Origin: Pelosinus sp. | GTDB lineage: Bacteria; Bacillota; Negativicutes; Propionisporales; Propionisporaceae | DNA: 61,855 bases | NCBI GenBank assembly: GCA_021372375.1 | Contig: JAJFUN010000095.1 | Location: 1-61,855, forward strand | Direction: 5' to 3' | In this document: piece after piece, positions 27,248 to 35,403 of the stretch | Numbering within the stretch: the first letter of the stretch is position 1 | Layout of the letters: each line of letters opens with the position of its first letter | The notes under the pieces: generated by a model | Told to the model about the DNA's origin: nothing | What the model saw: only the letters and a program-made list of their open reading frames with translations | Databases searched by the model: none | Position numbers and translations under genes: made by a program

Positions 27248-30200
27248 TTGGAAAAGTATAAAAAACTGTTGGCTAGTTTGCTTACCTTGCTATTTTTAGC
27301 TCAGCCGTTGATTGGTGCGGCTATGACTAAAGCAGATCCTAATGCAGGGAAAAATCGTCCGAAGGTGACTACTGCGGATTCTGGTGCTACGGTTGTGCAA
27401 ATTGCAAAACCGTCGGGGGATGGCGTATCGCTGAATTTGTATAAACAATTTGAAGTAAATAAATATGGTCTGGTGTTAAATAATTCTGCATCAAAGGTTG
27501 AAAGTGTACTTGCAGGTAAGATTGCAGGAAATTCTAATCTGTCGCAGGGAACCGCAAGGATTATTATTAACCAAGTAACAGGTACTAAACAAAGCAAACT
27601 CAAAGGATATATTGAGGTTGCTGGACAAAAGGCCGATGTAATTATTGCCAATCCCAACGGTATTATTGGAAACGGGTTTGGGTTTATCAATACAGGACGG
27701 GCTACACTTACTACCGGGCAAGTGCAAAATGGCGGTAGCGCTAGTTTAAGTGGTTTCAATGTAACTCAAGGGATAATTAACATTGGAAAAGGCGGCTTAG
27801 ATGCTAGCGGCGCTGACCGGGTGGATATCATCAGCAGGGCAGTATTTCTTAATGACGCCATATGGGCAAAAGAAATCAATATAGTTGGCGGGGCTAATAA
27901 TGTAAGTTATGACACACTTCAACCTATGGCAATTAGCGGGCAAAGTGCTACTCCAAAAGTTTTGTTAGATGTGGGAAAACTCGGCGGCATGTATGCTGAT
28001 AAGATTTGCTTAGTAGGTACTGAAAAAGGCGTGGGAGTAAATATTGCCGGGTCGATTGTGGCTACTGATCTGAAAATTGATAATACAGGAAATGTAAATG
28101 TTAAGGATAAAGGTTTCTTGTATGCCAGAGAAAAGATGAGTATTGCTACAAAGGATGAATTAAAAAATTCAGGGGTAATCAGTTCGGGGAAAGACACTAC
28201 GCTTAGCGGTAACAGTGTAGTGTCAACTGGTATTATTAATGCAGGGGTTACAGAGGAAAGTAAATTAGGTACTTCTGGTGATTTAACAATCTCTAGCCAG
28301 AAAGACGTTGCTTTAAATGGCACTGTTGCTGCCGGCAACATAAAAATAGATGCCAAAGGGGATGTAACCAATTCAGATCTTCTTTACGGACAAGGCAATG
28401 TTGCTATCAATACAACTGGTTCTATTCAAAACGCCAGTAAGATTAGCTCAGGGCAAAACCTTACATTAGCAGCAAATAATATAACTTCATCAGGGGAAAT
28501 CAATGCAGGAGAAAATCAAGATAGTACATTTAGTAGTGCAGGGGATTTGTCAATTACCAGCCAGGGAAGTGTGACGCTTTCCGGCGATACCGTGGCTGCA
28601 GGAAATATTGGTATTACGGCGCAAAGCGACGTAAAGAATGAAAAGTTAGTGTACGCCAAAGGCAATATTGATATTGCGGCCCAAGGAGCGGTACAAAATA
28701 ACGGCGGGATTAATTCAGAAAAGAATATAACGCTTGCTGGCAGTGCAGTGAATTCCGCCAATGCACTTGATTCAGGCATAGCCTCAGACGGTACATGGAC
28801 ATCCGGCGATTTGACTATCAAGAGTATCGGCACTGTTACTATGTCAGGAGATACGACATCTGCGGGGAATGTAAACATTACAGCCGGTAGTGATTTTACT
28901 AATAGCGGCAAGTTATATGGTCAAAACGGTGCAAATATTGATACACAAGGGATATTGAAAAATACAAATAATATCTATTCCGGGCAAAACACTGTTTTGA
29001 CAGCAAAAAGGATAGATTTGTCGGGTACTTTTTCCGCTGGGGTCAATAAAGAGGGTAACATTGTTACGGCTGGAAACTTAAATCTTAATAGTAACGGCGC
29101 GGTTAACTTGGTCGGCGATACCTTTGCCGCCGGCGATATAAACGTAATTGCAGCAGATACGGTTGTCAATCAGGGGGCGCTATACGCGCAAGGCAATGTA
29201 GTTGTTACTACGCACGGGGCTATTAATAACTCGGTTAGCATGAAGGCCGGGAAAGATATGGCTTTAACAGGACAAAGCATTGTTTCCAGTGGTAAAATAA
29301 ATGCTGGGACAACGGCTGATGGTATTTTAGGCACAAGCGGAGATTTGACTTTACAGAGTACAGGTACAGTTACTCTTGTTGGCGATACATTGGCTGCCGG
29401 TAATGCAAAGATTTCAACAGGAGACAGTTTTGTTAATAATGGATCATTTTATTCTCAAGGCAATACAGTAATAGAATCTCAGGGAACACTAAAAAATACT
29501 AATGCGATAGCAGCTGGGCAGACAATTAGCTTATCAGCACAAAACCTAGATTCTACCGGGACTATAACTGCGGGTGAAACCAAAGATGGCACAACTACAA
29601 TGATGGGGGACTTAACCATCAATAGTGGTAGTACGGTTAGTTTATCGGGAGATACAATTGCGGCAGGCGATATCAAAATAACCAGTGCTGGCGATGTAGT
29701 TAATAATGCACTATTGTATTCGCAGGGAACAGTTGGGGTAGATACGAAAGGAACGCTGCAAAATACGGCGACGATTGGTGGCGGCGGAAGCGTTACGCTA
29801 AGTTCACAAGCTGTTAATTCTAACGGGACAATTGCGGCAGGCGCAGACAAACAAGGAAATATCAACGGAAACGGCAATTTAAGTATAACAAGTATAGGAA
29901 ATGCCATTCTTGCTGGAAGCACAGCAGTGTCTGATGATTTGACGATTAATGCTGCAGATGTCAATCTTTTAGGTGGGCAAATCAATGTAGGAAAATTTGC
30001 TGAAATTATAGCAAGCCAGGGCGATGTAAATAACGATAATGGTTCTATTACAGCTAGTAATGGGATTAGAATCAAAGCGCTGAATGGCAGTATATCTAAT
30101 AATAAGGGTTTAATGATTAACAAAGCGGCAAATAAGTTTCTGTTGCTAAATGCAGGAGATGCAATTACCAATATAGGTGGAGCTATCTCTAGTGAGGGGA

Positions 30201-31051
30201 CACTCTTCTTACGAGGTAGCAAGGTAGATAATCAAGGCGAAGTAATAAGCAAGGGCGCTACTAGTATATTTGTTGTAAAAAGTCTGCATAACAGTGGCTT
30301 AATAGATAGCGGCAGCTCATTGCTGATTAATACAGCTGGCTCTACTATCAACGACAATGATGGAAAAATAATTAGTGTGGATTGGCTCGAAATTACCGGG
30401 GATGGCAGCATAAATAACGAGAAGGGCCATATCGTAAGTGCTAAAGAAGTATCATTGTGGGATCCACATCTTACCAGTACAGTTGGTTTAGGCGGACCGC
30501 GCATTATGATTAATGGAAAGGACAAACTATACAATGCGTCTATTCCTGTGATCGATTATTTCAGCGGTTTTAGTTACGACTACCACTTTTACATTGATAG
30601 TGCAAGCAATGTGACAGGAGCCTATGCCGCTTCCTTGCTGACGGCAGTAAATAGTGGATTGTATGCACTAGAGGGCAATCCACGGGCAGCGTTCCAAGAA
30701 TTTGCGCTCATTCCAGCATCTTTTGTCAAAATGAAAGGACCAGCAAAAGCTTTTCTTGGATTTGCAAAGACGGAGAAAGTTGTTGTTAATGAAACAAAGT
30801 ACAAGCTAAATACGATAGATTTGCAGTTGTTTGCGCAGAAAACCGAAAAAATCATACCTCCAATAAATCCTAAAAAGGTTAGCAATAGATATTTGGAAGA
30901 AAATGGAATAGATCCGCATAATCTAAAATATGATGTTCTTGGTAAAAGGGCTGAAATATCTAGATATAATATTTTTGTTGATAAAAATGGTACATTATGG
31001 TTACAAAAAAATGGATCAAGAGAATGGGTTCCAACGTATGAATCTATTTGA
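27248..31051 (+). CDS. TpsA exoprotein: hemagglutinin-like filament with toxin-like C-terminus
   Basis: About 1267 residues. A signal peptide (LLASLLTLLFLAQPLIGAA) is followed by the TPS secretion domain (about 40-270) with INQVTG and ANPNGI motifs. Some ten ~75-90-residue repeats follow (GDLTI...VTLSGDTVAAGNI...DV.N...LYGQGN), predicting a long beta-helix. From about residue 1130 the repeats stop; a pretoxin-like stretch ends in DLQLFAQ, and the last ~50 residues (DPHNLKYDVLGKRAEISRYN to the end) look like a small polymorphic toxin domain. A DUF4279 gene follows 16 bp later. Start TTG 27248 is chosen because GAGGAG precedes it; GTG 27236 overlaps an earlier GAGGAG. It is short for a CdiA and lacks a VENN motif. 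Confidence 0.88.
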   Translation: MEKYKKLLASLLTLLFLAQPLIGAAMTKADPNAGKNRPKVTTADSGATVVQIAKPSGDGVSLNLYKQFEVNKYGLVLNNSASKVESVLAGKIAGNSNLSQGTARIIINQVTGTKQSKLKGYIEVAGQKADVIIANPNGIIGNGFGFINTGRATLTTGQVQNGGSASLSGFNVTQGIINIGKGGLDASGADRVDIISRAVFLNDAIWAKEINIVGGANNVSYDTLQPMAISGQSATPKVLLDVGKLGGMYADKICLVGTEKGVGVNIAGSIVATDLKIDNTGNVNVKDKGFLYAREKMSIATKDELKNSGVISSGKDTTLSGNSVVSTGIINAGVTEESKLGTSGDLTISSQKDVALNGTVAAGNIKIDAKGDVTNSDLLYGQGNVAINTTGSIQNASKISSGQNLTLAANNITSSGEINAGENQDSTFSSAGDLSITSQGSVTLSGDTVAAGNIGITAQSDVKNEKLVYAKGNIDIAAQGAVQNNGGINSEKNITLAGSAVNSANALDSGIASDGTWTSGDLTIKSIGTVTMSGDTTSAGNVNITAGSDFTNSGKLYGQNGANIDTQGILKNTNNIYSGQNTVLTAKRIDLSGTFSAGVNKEGNIVTAGNLNLNSNGAVNLVGDTFAAGDINVIAADTVVNQGALYAQGNVVVTTHGAINNSVSMKAGKDMALTGQSIVSSGKINAGTTADGILGTSGDLTLQSTGTVTLVGDTLAAGNAKISTGDSFVNNGSFYSQGNTVIESQGTLKNTNAIAAGQTISLSAQNLDSTGTITAGETKDGTTTMMGDLTINSGSTVSLSGDTIAAGDIKITSAGDVVNNALLYSQGTVGVDTKGTLQNTATIGGGGSVTLSSQAVNSNGTIAAGADKQGNINGNGNLSITSIGNAILAGSTAVSDDLTINAADVNLLGGQINVGKFAEIIASQGDVNNDNGSITASNGIRIKALNGSISNNKGLMINKAANKFLLLNAGDAITNIGGAISSEGTLFLRGSKVDNQGEVISKGATSIFVVKSLHNSGLIDSGSSLLINTAGSTINDNDGKIISVDWLEITGDGSINNEKGHIVSAKEVSLWDPHLTSTVGLGGPRIMINGKDKLYNASIPVIDYFSGFSYDYHFYIDSASNVTGAYAASLLTAVNSGLYALEGNPRAAFQEFALIPASFVKMKGPAKAFLGFAKTEKVVVNETKYKLNTIDLQLFAQKTEKIIPPINPKKVSNRYLEENGIDPHNLKYDVLGKRAEISRYNIFVDKNGTLWLQKNGSREWVPTYESI

Positions 31052-31067
31052 AAAAGGAGAATTATAA

Positions 31068-31484
31068 TTGGATAAAACAAATGTAATGGCTGAATTTAGT
31101 ATTAATGGTGATAATTTGGATATTGCAGATGTAACAGAAAAAATGGGATTGAAACCGACTGATATACATTTGAAAGGACAATTAACTAAAAATAAGAAAA
31201 ACACATATAAGGAAACATCATGGAGTATTAGCACTAAATATGAAGAGTCATATGATATTAATATCCAATTAGAAAGATTGATGGCACTAATAGAGAATAA
31301 AGTAAATTATATATTAGAAATAAAACAAAAATACAAAGTTAATATACTTTTTATGATTGTAGTAAATATTAAAAATAATGAAACTGCTGCAATGTATTTA
31401 AAAAAGCCAATAATTCACTTTATGAGTGCTATAGATGCTGAAGTTGGATTTGATACTTATATCTATGGAGATGATTACGAATAA
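31068..31484 (+). CDS. DUF4279 protein, candidate immunity protein for the TpsA toxin
   Basis: This 138-residue cytosolic protein fits DUF4279: AEFSINGDNLDIADVTEKMG at the start, LKPTDIHLKGQ, a lone SWSI strand, and IIHFMSAIDAEVGFDTYIYG at the end. DUF4279 proteins often sit directly behind polymorphic toxin genes and are regarded as likely immunity proteins; that role is inferred here from position. Start TTG 31068 follows AAAGGAG by 8 nt and lies 16 bp after the tpsA stop, so the pair is coupled. Both this gene and the 3' end of tpsA are visibly more A/T-rich than the repeat region, as expected of an exchanged toxin-immunity cassette. Confidence 0.75.
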   Translation: MDKTNVMAEFSINGDNLDIADVTEKMGLKPTDIHLKGQLTKNKKNTYKETSWSISTKYEESYDINIQLERLMALIENKVNYILEIKQKYKVNILFMIVVNIKNNETAAMYLKKPIIHFMSAIDAEVGFDTYIYGDDYE

Positions 31485-31587
31485 AGAAGATGGGATGAAG
31501 CAGGGGGGACATTGTGACAAGAAAGTGCTAAATAGCACTATGCTGTATTTTGGATGAAGGCCGGTCCTTCGAAACCGGTTTGAAGAA

Positions 31588-31641
31588 AGACAGGGGACGA
31601 TGGGGCGTCTTCGTGAGAAGACAAACCACCGTCCCCTGTCT
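31588..31641. repeat. Long imperfect hairpin, GACAGGGGACG type
   Basis: AGACAGGGGACG (31588-31599) faces CGTCCCCTGTCT (31630-31641), with GTCTTC/GAAGAC inside. A short open frame across it (31550-31741) has no family look and no ribosome site. It may terminate the TPS operon; otherwise 31485-31715 shows nothing. Confidence 0.6.
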
Positions 31642-31715
31642 CATTCTTATAGCCTATTTCTTTATTTTATTTCCAGTAATAGCAATTGAGTTTCTAAGAT
31701 TTAGAAACAAAATGG

Positions 31716-31744
31716 TTGACAGTCCATGCTGGATGTACTAGAAT
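31716..31744 (+). promoter_or_regulatory. Sigma-A promoter of the lysine riboswitch transcript
   Basis: TTGACA (31716-31721), a 17-bp spacer and TAGAAT (31739-31744). The aptamer starts about 25 bp later. Confidence 0.75.
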
Positions 31745-31771
31745 TAAGCAGAACTTTATTTTTGCTATCCT

Positions 31772-31945
31772 TTTTGGATGATGTAGAGGTGCAGTCAAAA
31801 TGAGTATCTTTGGTAAGCTGGCAAGCGTAGAACCAAAGGAAAAGGGTTGATTGCCGAAACAAGGGTCATTGGCAAATGTCTTTGTTGGGGATACAGCGAA
31901 CAGCTGTATTACTGTCACCGGCTGGTGGAGCGCTATTTCATTCCA
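31772..31945 (+). promoter_or_regulatory. Lysine riboswitch (L box)
   Basis: The conserved L-box blocks are all present in order: GATGTAGAGGTGCAG at 31779-31793, ATGAGTAT at 31800-31807, AAAAGGGTTGATTGCCGAAAC around 31841-31861, TTGTTGGGGATACAG, ACTGTCACCGGCTGGTGGAG and GCGCTATTTC at the end. It senses lysine and controls the permease downstream, probably through the terminator at 31991. Confidence 0.93.
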
Positions 31946-31990
31946 AGCAGCAAGCAGGTATCTGCTGTTGGTTTGGGATGGCTTCATTTG

Positions 31991-32022
31991 GCAGTCGGTG
32001 CGTACGACTGCTTATTTTATTT
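31991..32022 (+). terminator. Riboswitch-linked terminator before the lysine permease
   Basis: GCAGTCG and CGACTGC with a 7-nt loop, followed by TTATTTTATTT. It ends 2 bp before the ribosome site TAGGAGG. Confidence 0.85.
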
Positions 32023-32037
32023 CTAGGAGGTATTTTT

Positions 32038-33462
32038 GTGTCCCAAGGAACAGTGAATTTTGAAGAGTTGTGTCCTGAGAAAAAAGGACTCAAACGGGAT
32101 TTGAAATCGCGTCATTTGATGATGATTTCCATTGGCGGAACAATTGGTACAGGGCTATTTTTGGCCTCAGGCCAGACGATCAATCAGGCAGGCCCGGTAG
32201 GGGCAATTATCGGTTATTTGGTCGGCGGCTTTATTATGCTGTTAGTGCTCTTATGCTTAGCGGAGTTATCGATAGCTATGCCGGTGGCAGGCTCGTTTCA
32301 GTCGTATGCATCGCGTTTTATTTCGCCTGGCGCAGGCTTTACTACAGGGTGGCTATATTGGATTAACTGGGCTATTTGTATTGCCGCAGACTTTACGGCA
32401 GCTGGTATGATTGCCAACAATTGGTTCCCTGTTATTCCTGTATGGGTATGGTGTGCCGGCTTTGGTGTACTTTTGGCGGTGCTGAATCTTATTTCAGTAA
32501 AAAGTTACGGTGAAGCCGAGTTTTGGTTTGCCGGCATTAAAGTGACAGCCATTATTGCTTTTATTATTGCCGGAACGGCCTTGATGTTTGGCGTTGTGGG
32601 CAGTGAAGGCGCTATTGGATTATCCAATTTCAATACAGGCAATGGAATCTTTCCTAACGGTTTTTTTGCGGTGTTTTTGAGCATGATTGCGGTGTCTTAT
32701 TCTTTTCAGGGGGCCGAGTTAGTAGGAATAGCGGCTGGTGAATCGGAAGATCCTTCTAAGCATATTCCCAGGGTTATGAAAGGCATTACTGTACGTATCG
32801 TGTTATTTTATGTTATTGCGATATTTGTCTTAGCGGCTACTATCCCTTGGAAAGAAGCAGGCGTACTTGAGAGCCCCTTTGCCCATGTATTTGACCGGAT
32901 AGGCATTCCTTTTGCCAGCACAATTATGAGCGCAGTTGTACTAACTTCGGCTTTGTCGGCAGGAAATTCAGCGCTGTATGCTTGTTCGAGGCTGCTGTGG
33001 TCTATGTCTAAAGAAGGCTTGGCCCCTAAATGGCTTGGTAAACTCAATCATTCAGGTGTGCCGTTTAATGGCGTGCTAATTACTTTGGCTTTGACCGGGA
33101 TGTCCCTTTTGACACAAGCCTTTGCGCCGGATACTGTGTACTTGTGGCTGATGTCAAGTACAGGGCTTACTGGGTGTTTAATCTGGATTATTATTGCGTG
33201 GTGTCAAATTAACTTTCGCAAAGAGTACATTAGCCTTGGCGGTAAACTAGAAAATTTAAAATTTAAGACGCCGCTTTATCCGTTAGTACCTATTTTGACC
33301 ATTGTCTTAAATTTAGGCGCCGTATTTAGCCTCTATTTTGATGAAACGCAGCATGTGGTACTGTATTCAGGCGCTATTGGTTTAGTGCTGATTTATTTGT
33401 ATTATTACGTTTTTATGAATAAGCGCCGGGTAGCGGCCGGTAAACCTAGTGTAAACAATTAA
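32038..33462 (+). CDS. lysP: Lysine-type amino acid permease (APC family, LysP-like)
   Basis: This 474-residue, 12-helix symporter belongs to the amino acid transporter family. The N-terminus KSRHLMMISIGGTIGTGLF (about 23-41) is the LysP/GabP/ProY signature, and SYSFQGAELVGIAAGESEDP marks helix 6 and the loop behind it. The lysine riboswitch upstream points to lysine as substrate. GTG 32038 lies 7 nt after TAGGAGG. The same frame is open back to 31876, but that part is the riboswitch RNA, so the longer start is rejected. Confidence 0.9.
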   Translation: MSQGTVNFEELCPEKKGLKRDLKSRHLMMISIGGTIGTGLFLASGQTINQAGPVGAIIGYLVGGFIMLLVLLCLAELSIAMPVAGSFQSYASRFISPGAGFTTGWLYWINWAICIAADFTAAGMIANNWFPVIPVWVWCAGFGVLLAVLNLISVKSYGEAEFWFAGIKVTAIIAFIIAGTALMFGVVGSEGAIGLSNFNTGNGIFPNGFFAVFLSMIAVSYSFQGAELVGIAAGESEDPSKHIPRVMKGITVRIVLFYVIAIFVLAATIPWKEAGVLESPFAHVFDRIGIPFASTIMSAVVLTSALSAGNSALYACSRLLWSMSKEGLAPKWLGKLNHSGVPFNGVLITLALTGMSLLTQAFAPDTVYLWLMSSTGLTGCLIWIIIAWCQINFRKEYISLGGKLENLKFKTPLYPLVPILTIVLNLGAVFSLYFDETQHVVLYSGAIGLVLIYLYYYVFMNKRRVAAGKPSVNN

Positions 33463-33480
33463 AAGATACGAAGTAAAATT

Positions 33481-33517
33481 GGCGCAAAGCTCCAATATTG
33501 GGGCTTGCGCCTTTTTA
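33481..33517 (+). terminator. Intrinsic terminator after lysP
   Basis: GGCGCAAAGCTCC and GGGGCTTGCGCC form a long stem, followed by TTTTTATT. Confidence 0.88.
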
Positions 33518-33657
33518 TTATTTACCTCTGGATACAATATATTGCGAAAATTGCGCAATTTTTAACAATTATGTGGCTATTTGTGGAGGATTTTGCACTT
33601 CTATATGGAAATATAATAAGGTAAATTATTTTAGAGTTGGATTTATTAAGCAGCGGG

Positions 33658-34020
33658 GTGATTTTTATTAAGAGGGTACTTATTGTTGATGATGCTTTAT
33701 TTATTAGAAATGCTTTAAAAATGATGCTAGAGAATAATGGATTTGAAGTAGCTGGCCTTGCTGAAAATGGCGTGGAAGGGATTAACAAATATCAGTCGTT
33801 AAAGCCGGATATTGTTACGATGGATATTACTATGCCGGTTATGGACGGCATCCAAGCACTAAGAGAAATTGTAAAGCTTGATCCCAATGCTACAGTAATT
33901 ATGGTTTCGGCCATGGGGCAGGAAAGTGCGGTGCGGGAATCTGTTATAGCCGGGGCTAAAAGTTTTATAGTAAAACCTTTTAAAGAAGAACAGGTAATTA
34001 GAACGCTAGTAAAGTTTTAA
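33658..34020 (+). CDS. cheY: CheY-type response regulator
   Basis: A single receiver domain of about 120 residues without an output domain, so it acts by protein contact, probably at the flagellar motor switch. The acidic pocket (VLIVDDA), the phosphorylated Asp in DIVTMDITMPVMDG, the Thr/Ser in IMVSAMG and the Lys in IVKPFK are intact. The start is unclear: homologues begin at KRVLIVDD, which here follows ATT 33667 with GGGGTGA 5-6 nt upstream. The nearest standard codon is GTG 33658, inside that site; TTG 33637 is also in frame. I give the GTG. It opens the chemosensory cluster. Confidence 0.88.
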   Translation: MIFIKRVLIVDDALFIRNALKMMLENNGFEVAGLAENGVEGINKYQSLKPDIVTMDITMPVMDGIQALREIVKLDPNATVIMVSAMGQESAVRESVIAGAKSFIVKPFKEEQVIRTLVKF

Positions 34021-34049
34021 AAATTCTTGATAGCAAGGGGTGTACGGTA

Positions 34050-35387
34050 ATGACCCAGGAAATTGACCGTGAGCCAATGCTGGAAATGTTCATTTTTACT
34101 GTAAAAAATTCACTGGAACAACTGGAACAGGCTGCTCTGACCACTGCGAATACCAGTCTGGAACCAGCTGCTCTTAGTAATATCATGAAGATTATACATA
34201 CGATTAGAGGATCTTCGGGAATGATGAAGTATACGAATATAAGTTCGCTTGCCCATTCCGCAGAAGATCTTTTTTCCTTCGTACAGGAATGTCAGCCTGC
34301 TGCTGTTGACTTTGTAAAACTGACAGATATTACTTTGAGTGTCAGTGACTTTATCAAAGGTGAAGTAACTAAGCTCGAGCATCAACAAGCGGCGGATGGG
34401 GAAGCGCAGTCTTTACTTGTTTCCATTGAAGAGTATTTAAAAGATCTTAAAACCGTAGACGACAGCGCACAAGCAGGGGAAGTTTTACGTACTTATCAGG
34501 CGGATATTTTTTTTGAAGATGACTGTGAAATGGAAAATGTGCGGGCGTTTTCTGTACTTCATAACCTAGGACAGATAGCTGAGGAAATTACGCACCAACC
34601 GGACGATATTGATAGTAGTGAGTCTTCACAAATTATTCAGCAGCAGGGTTTTCATATTTGTTTTAAATCGCTGCAGTCAGTAGAAGTTTGTAATGAGCTT
34701 TTGGAAAAAACGCCGTTTCTTAAGGATTTTAAGCTATGCGAAGTAAATACCCAGACAGAAACCAAAACAAGGCAGATTGTTTTGGACAGTCCGCTTGCGG
34801 TGCATTTGGCAGGAAATGAAGCAAAGCCTCAATCTAAGGAGCAAAGTGAGAAAATTCAGTCTGCGGCTGGCGGGGAAAAGACGGATAAAGGAGTTGAGCG
34901 TATGGCAGAAGGGGATGTAAGGCATGAAGATACGCAGAAAGGCAAATTTTTGACCTTTTCAGTGGGAAAGGAATATTACGGCATTGCAATTCGGTATGTG
35001 ACGGAAATTATCGGGGGCATTCAGGCCATTACTGAAGTTCCTGAACTTCCGGAATATGTTAAGGGAATAATTAACCTGCGTGGTACAATTATTCCGGTAA
35101 TGGATATTAGATTACGATTTAAGAAAGAACCCAAGGCTTATACGGACCGGACCTGTATCGTAGTTGTAAATATCAAAGACATTTTTATTGGTTTAATTGT
35201 TGATGCGGTATCTGAAGTTTTAACAATTGCTGAGCAGGAAATTGTAGCGCCGCCTGCGGGGCACAAGTCATTTCAGAATAGATATATTAAGGGGATTGGC
35301 AAAGTAGGCAGCGATGTAAAGCTGCTCTTAGATTGTAATAAGCTGATTAATGATGAGGAATTTGAAGCATTGACAAATATTCAATAA
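34050..35387 (+). CDS. HPt-P2-like-CheW fusion lacking kinase domains
   Basis: This 445-residue protein joins an N-terminal HPt domain (about 10-105, [14 protein letters not shown] with candidate His50), a middle domain like the P2/regulatory segment of clostridial CheA (about 148-235, [20 protein letters not shown], then GFHICFKSL and [11 protein letters not shown]), a charged linker, and a C-terminal CheW domain (about 300-440, [15 protein letters not shown] and [15 protein letters not shown]). The dimerisation and HATPase domains of CheA are missing, and no leftover of them is visible. It may be an adaptor that couples receptors to a CheA elsewhere and takes or stores phosphate. It lies 29 bp after cheY and 16 bp before the receptor. 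Confidence 0.85.
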   Translation: MTQEIDREPMLEMFIFTVKNSLEQLEQAALTTANTSLEPAALSNIMKIIHTIRGSSGMMKYTNISSLAHSAEDLFSFVQECQPAAVDFVKLTDITLSVSDFIKGEVTKLEHQQAADGEAQSLLVSIEEYLKDLKTVDDSAQAGEVLRTYQADIFFEDDCEMENVRAFSVLHNLGQIAEEITHQPDDIDSSESSQIIQQQGFHICFKSLQSVEVCNELLEKTPFLKDFKLCEVNTQTETKTRQIVLDSPLAVHLAGNEAKPQSKEQSEKIQSAAGGEKTDKGVERMAEGDVRHEDTQKGKFLTFSVGKEYYGIAIRYVTEIIGGIQAITEVPELPEYVKGIINLRGTIIPVMDIRLRFKKEPKAYTDRTCIVVVNIKDIFIGLIVDAVSEVLTIAEQEIVAPPAGHKSFQNRYIKGIGKVGSDVKLLLDCNKLINDEEFEALTNIQ

Positions 35388-35403
35388 ATGGGAGGAATCG
35401 TTT

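Noticed and set aside
27301-30534. Several long minus-strand frames opposite tpsA
   Set aside because: They are shadows of the repeated beta-helix codons; no starts with ribosome sites and no family features.
31550-31741. 63-codon open frame after the DUF4279 gene
   Set aside because: It spans a long inverted repeat, lacks a ribosome site, resembles no family, and its end overlaps the lysP promoter.
31876-32037. Longer N-terminus for the lysine permease
   Set aside because: These codons are the lysine riboswitch and its terminator; GTG 32038 has the TAGGAGG site.
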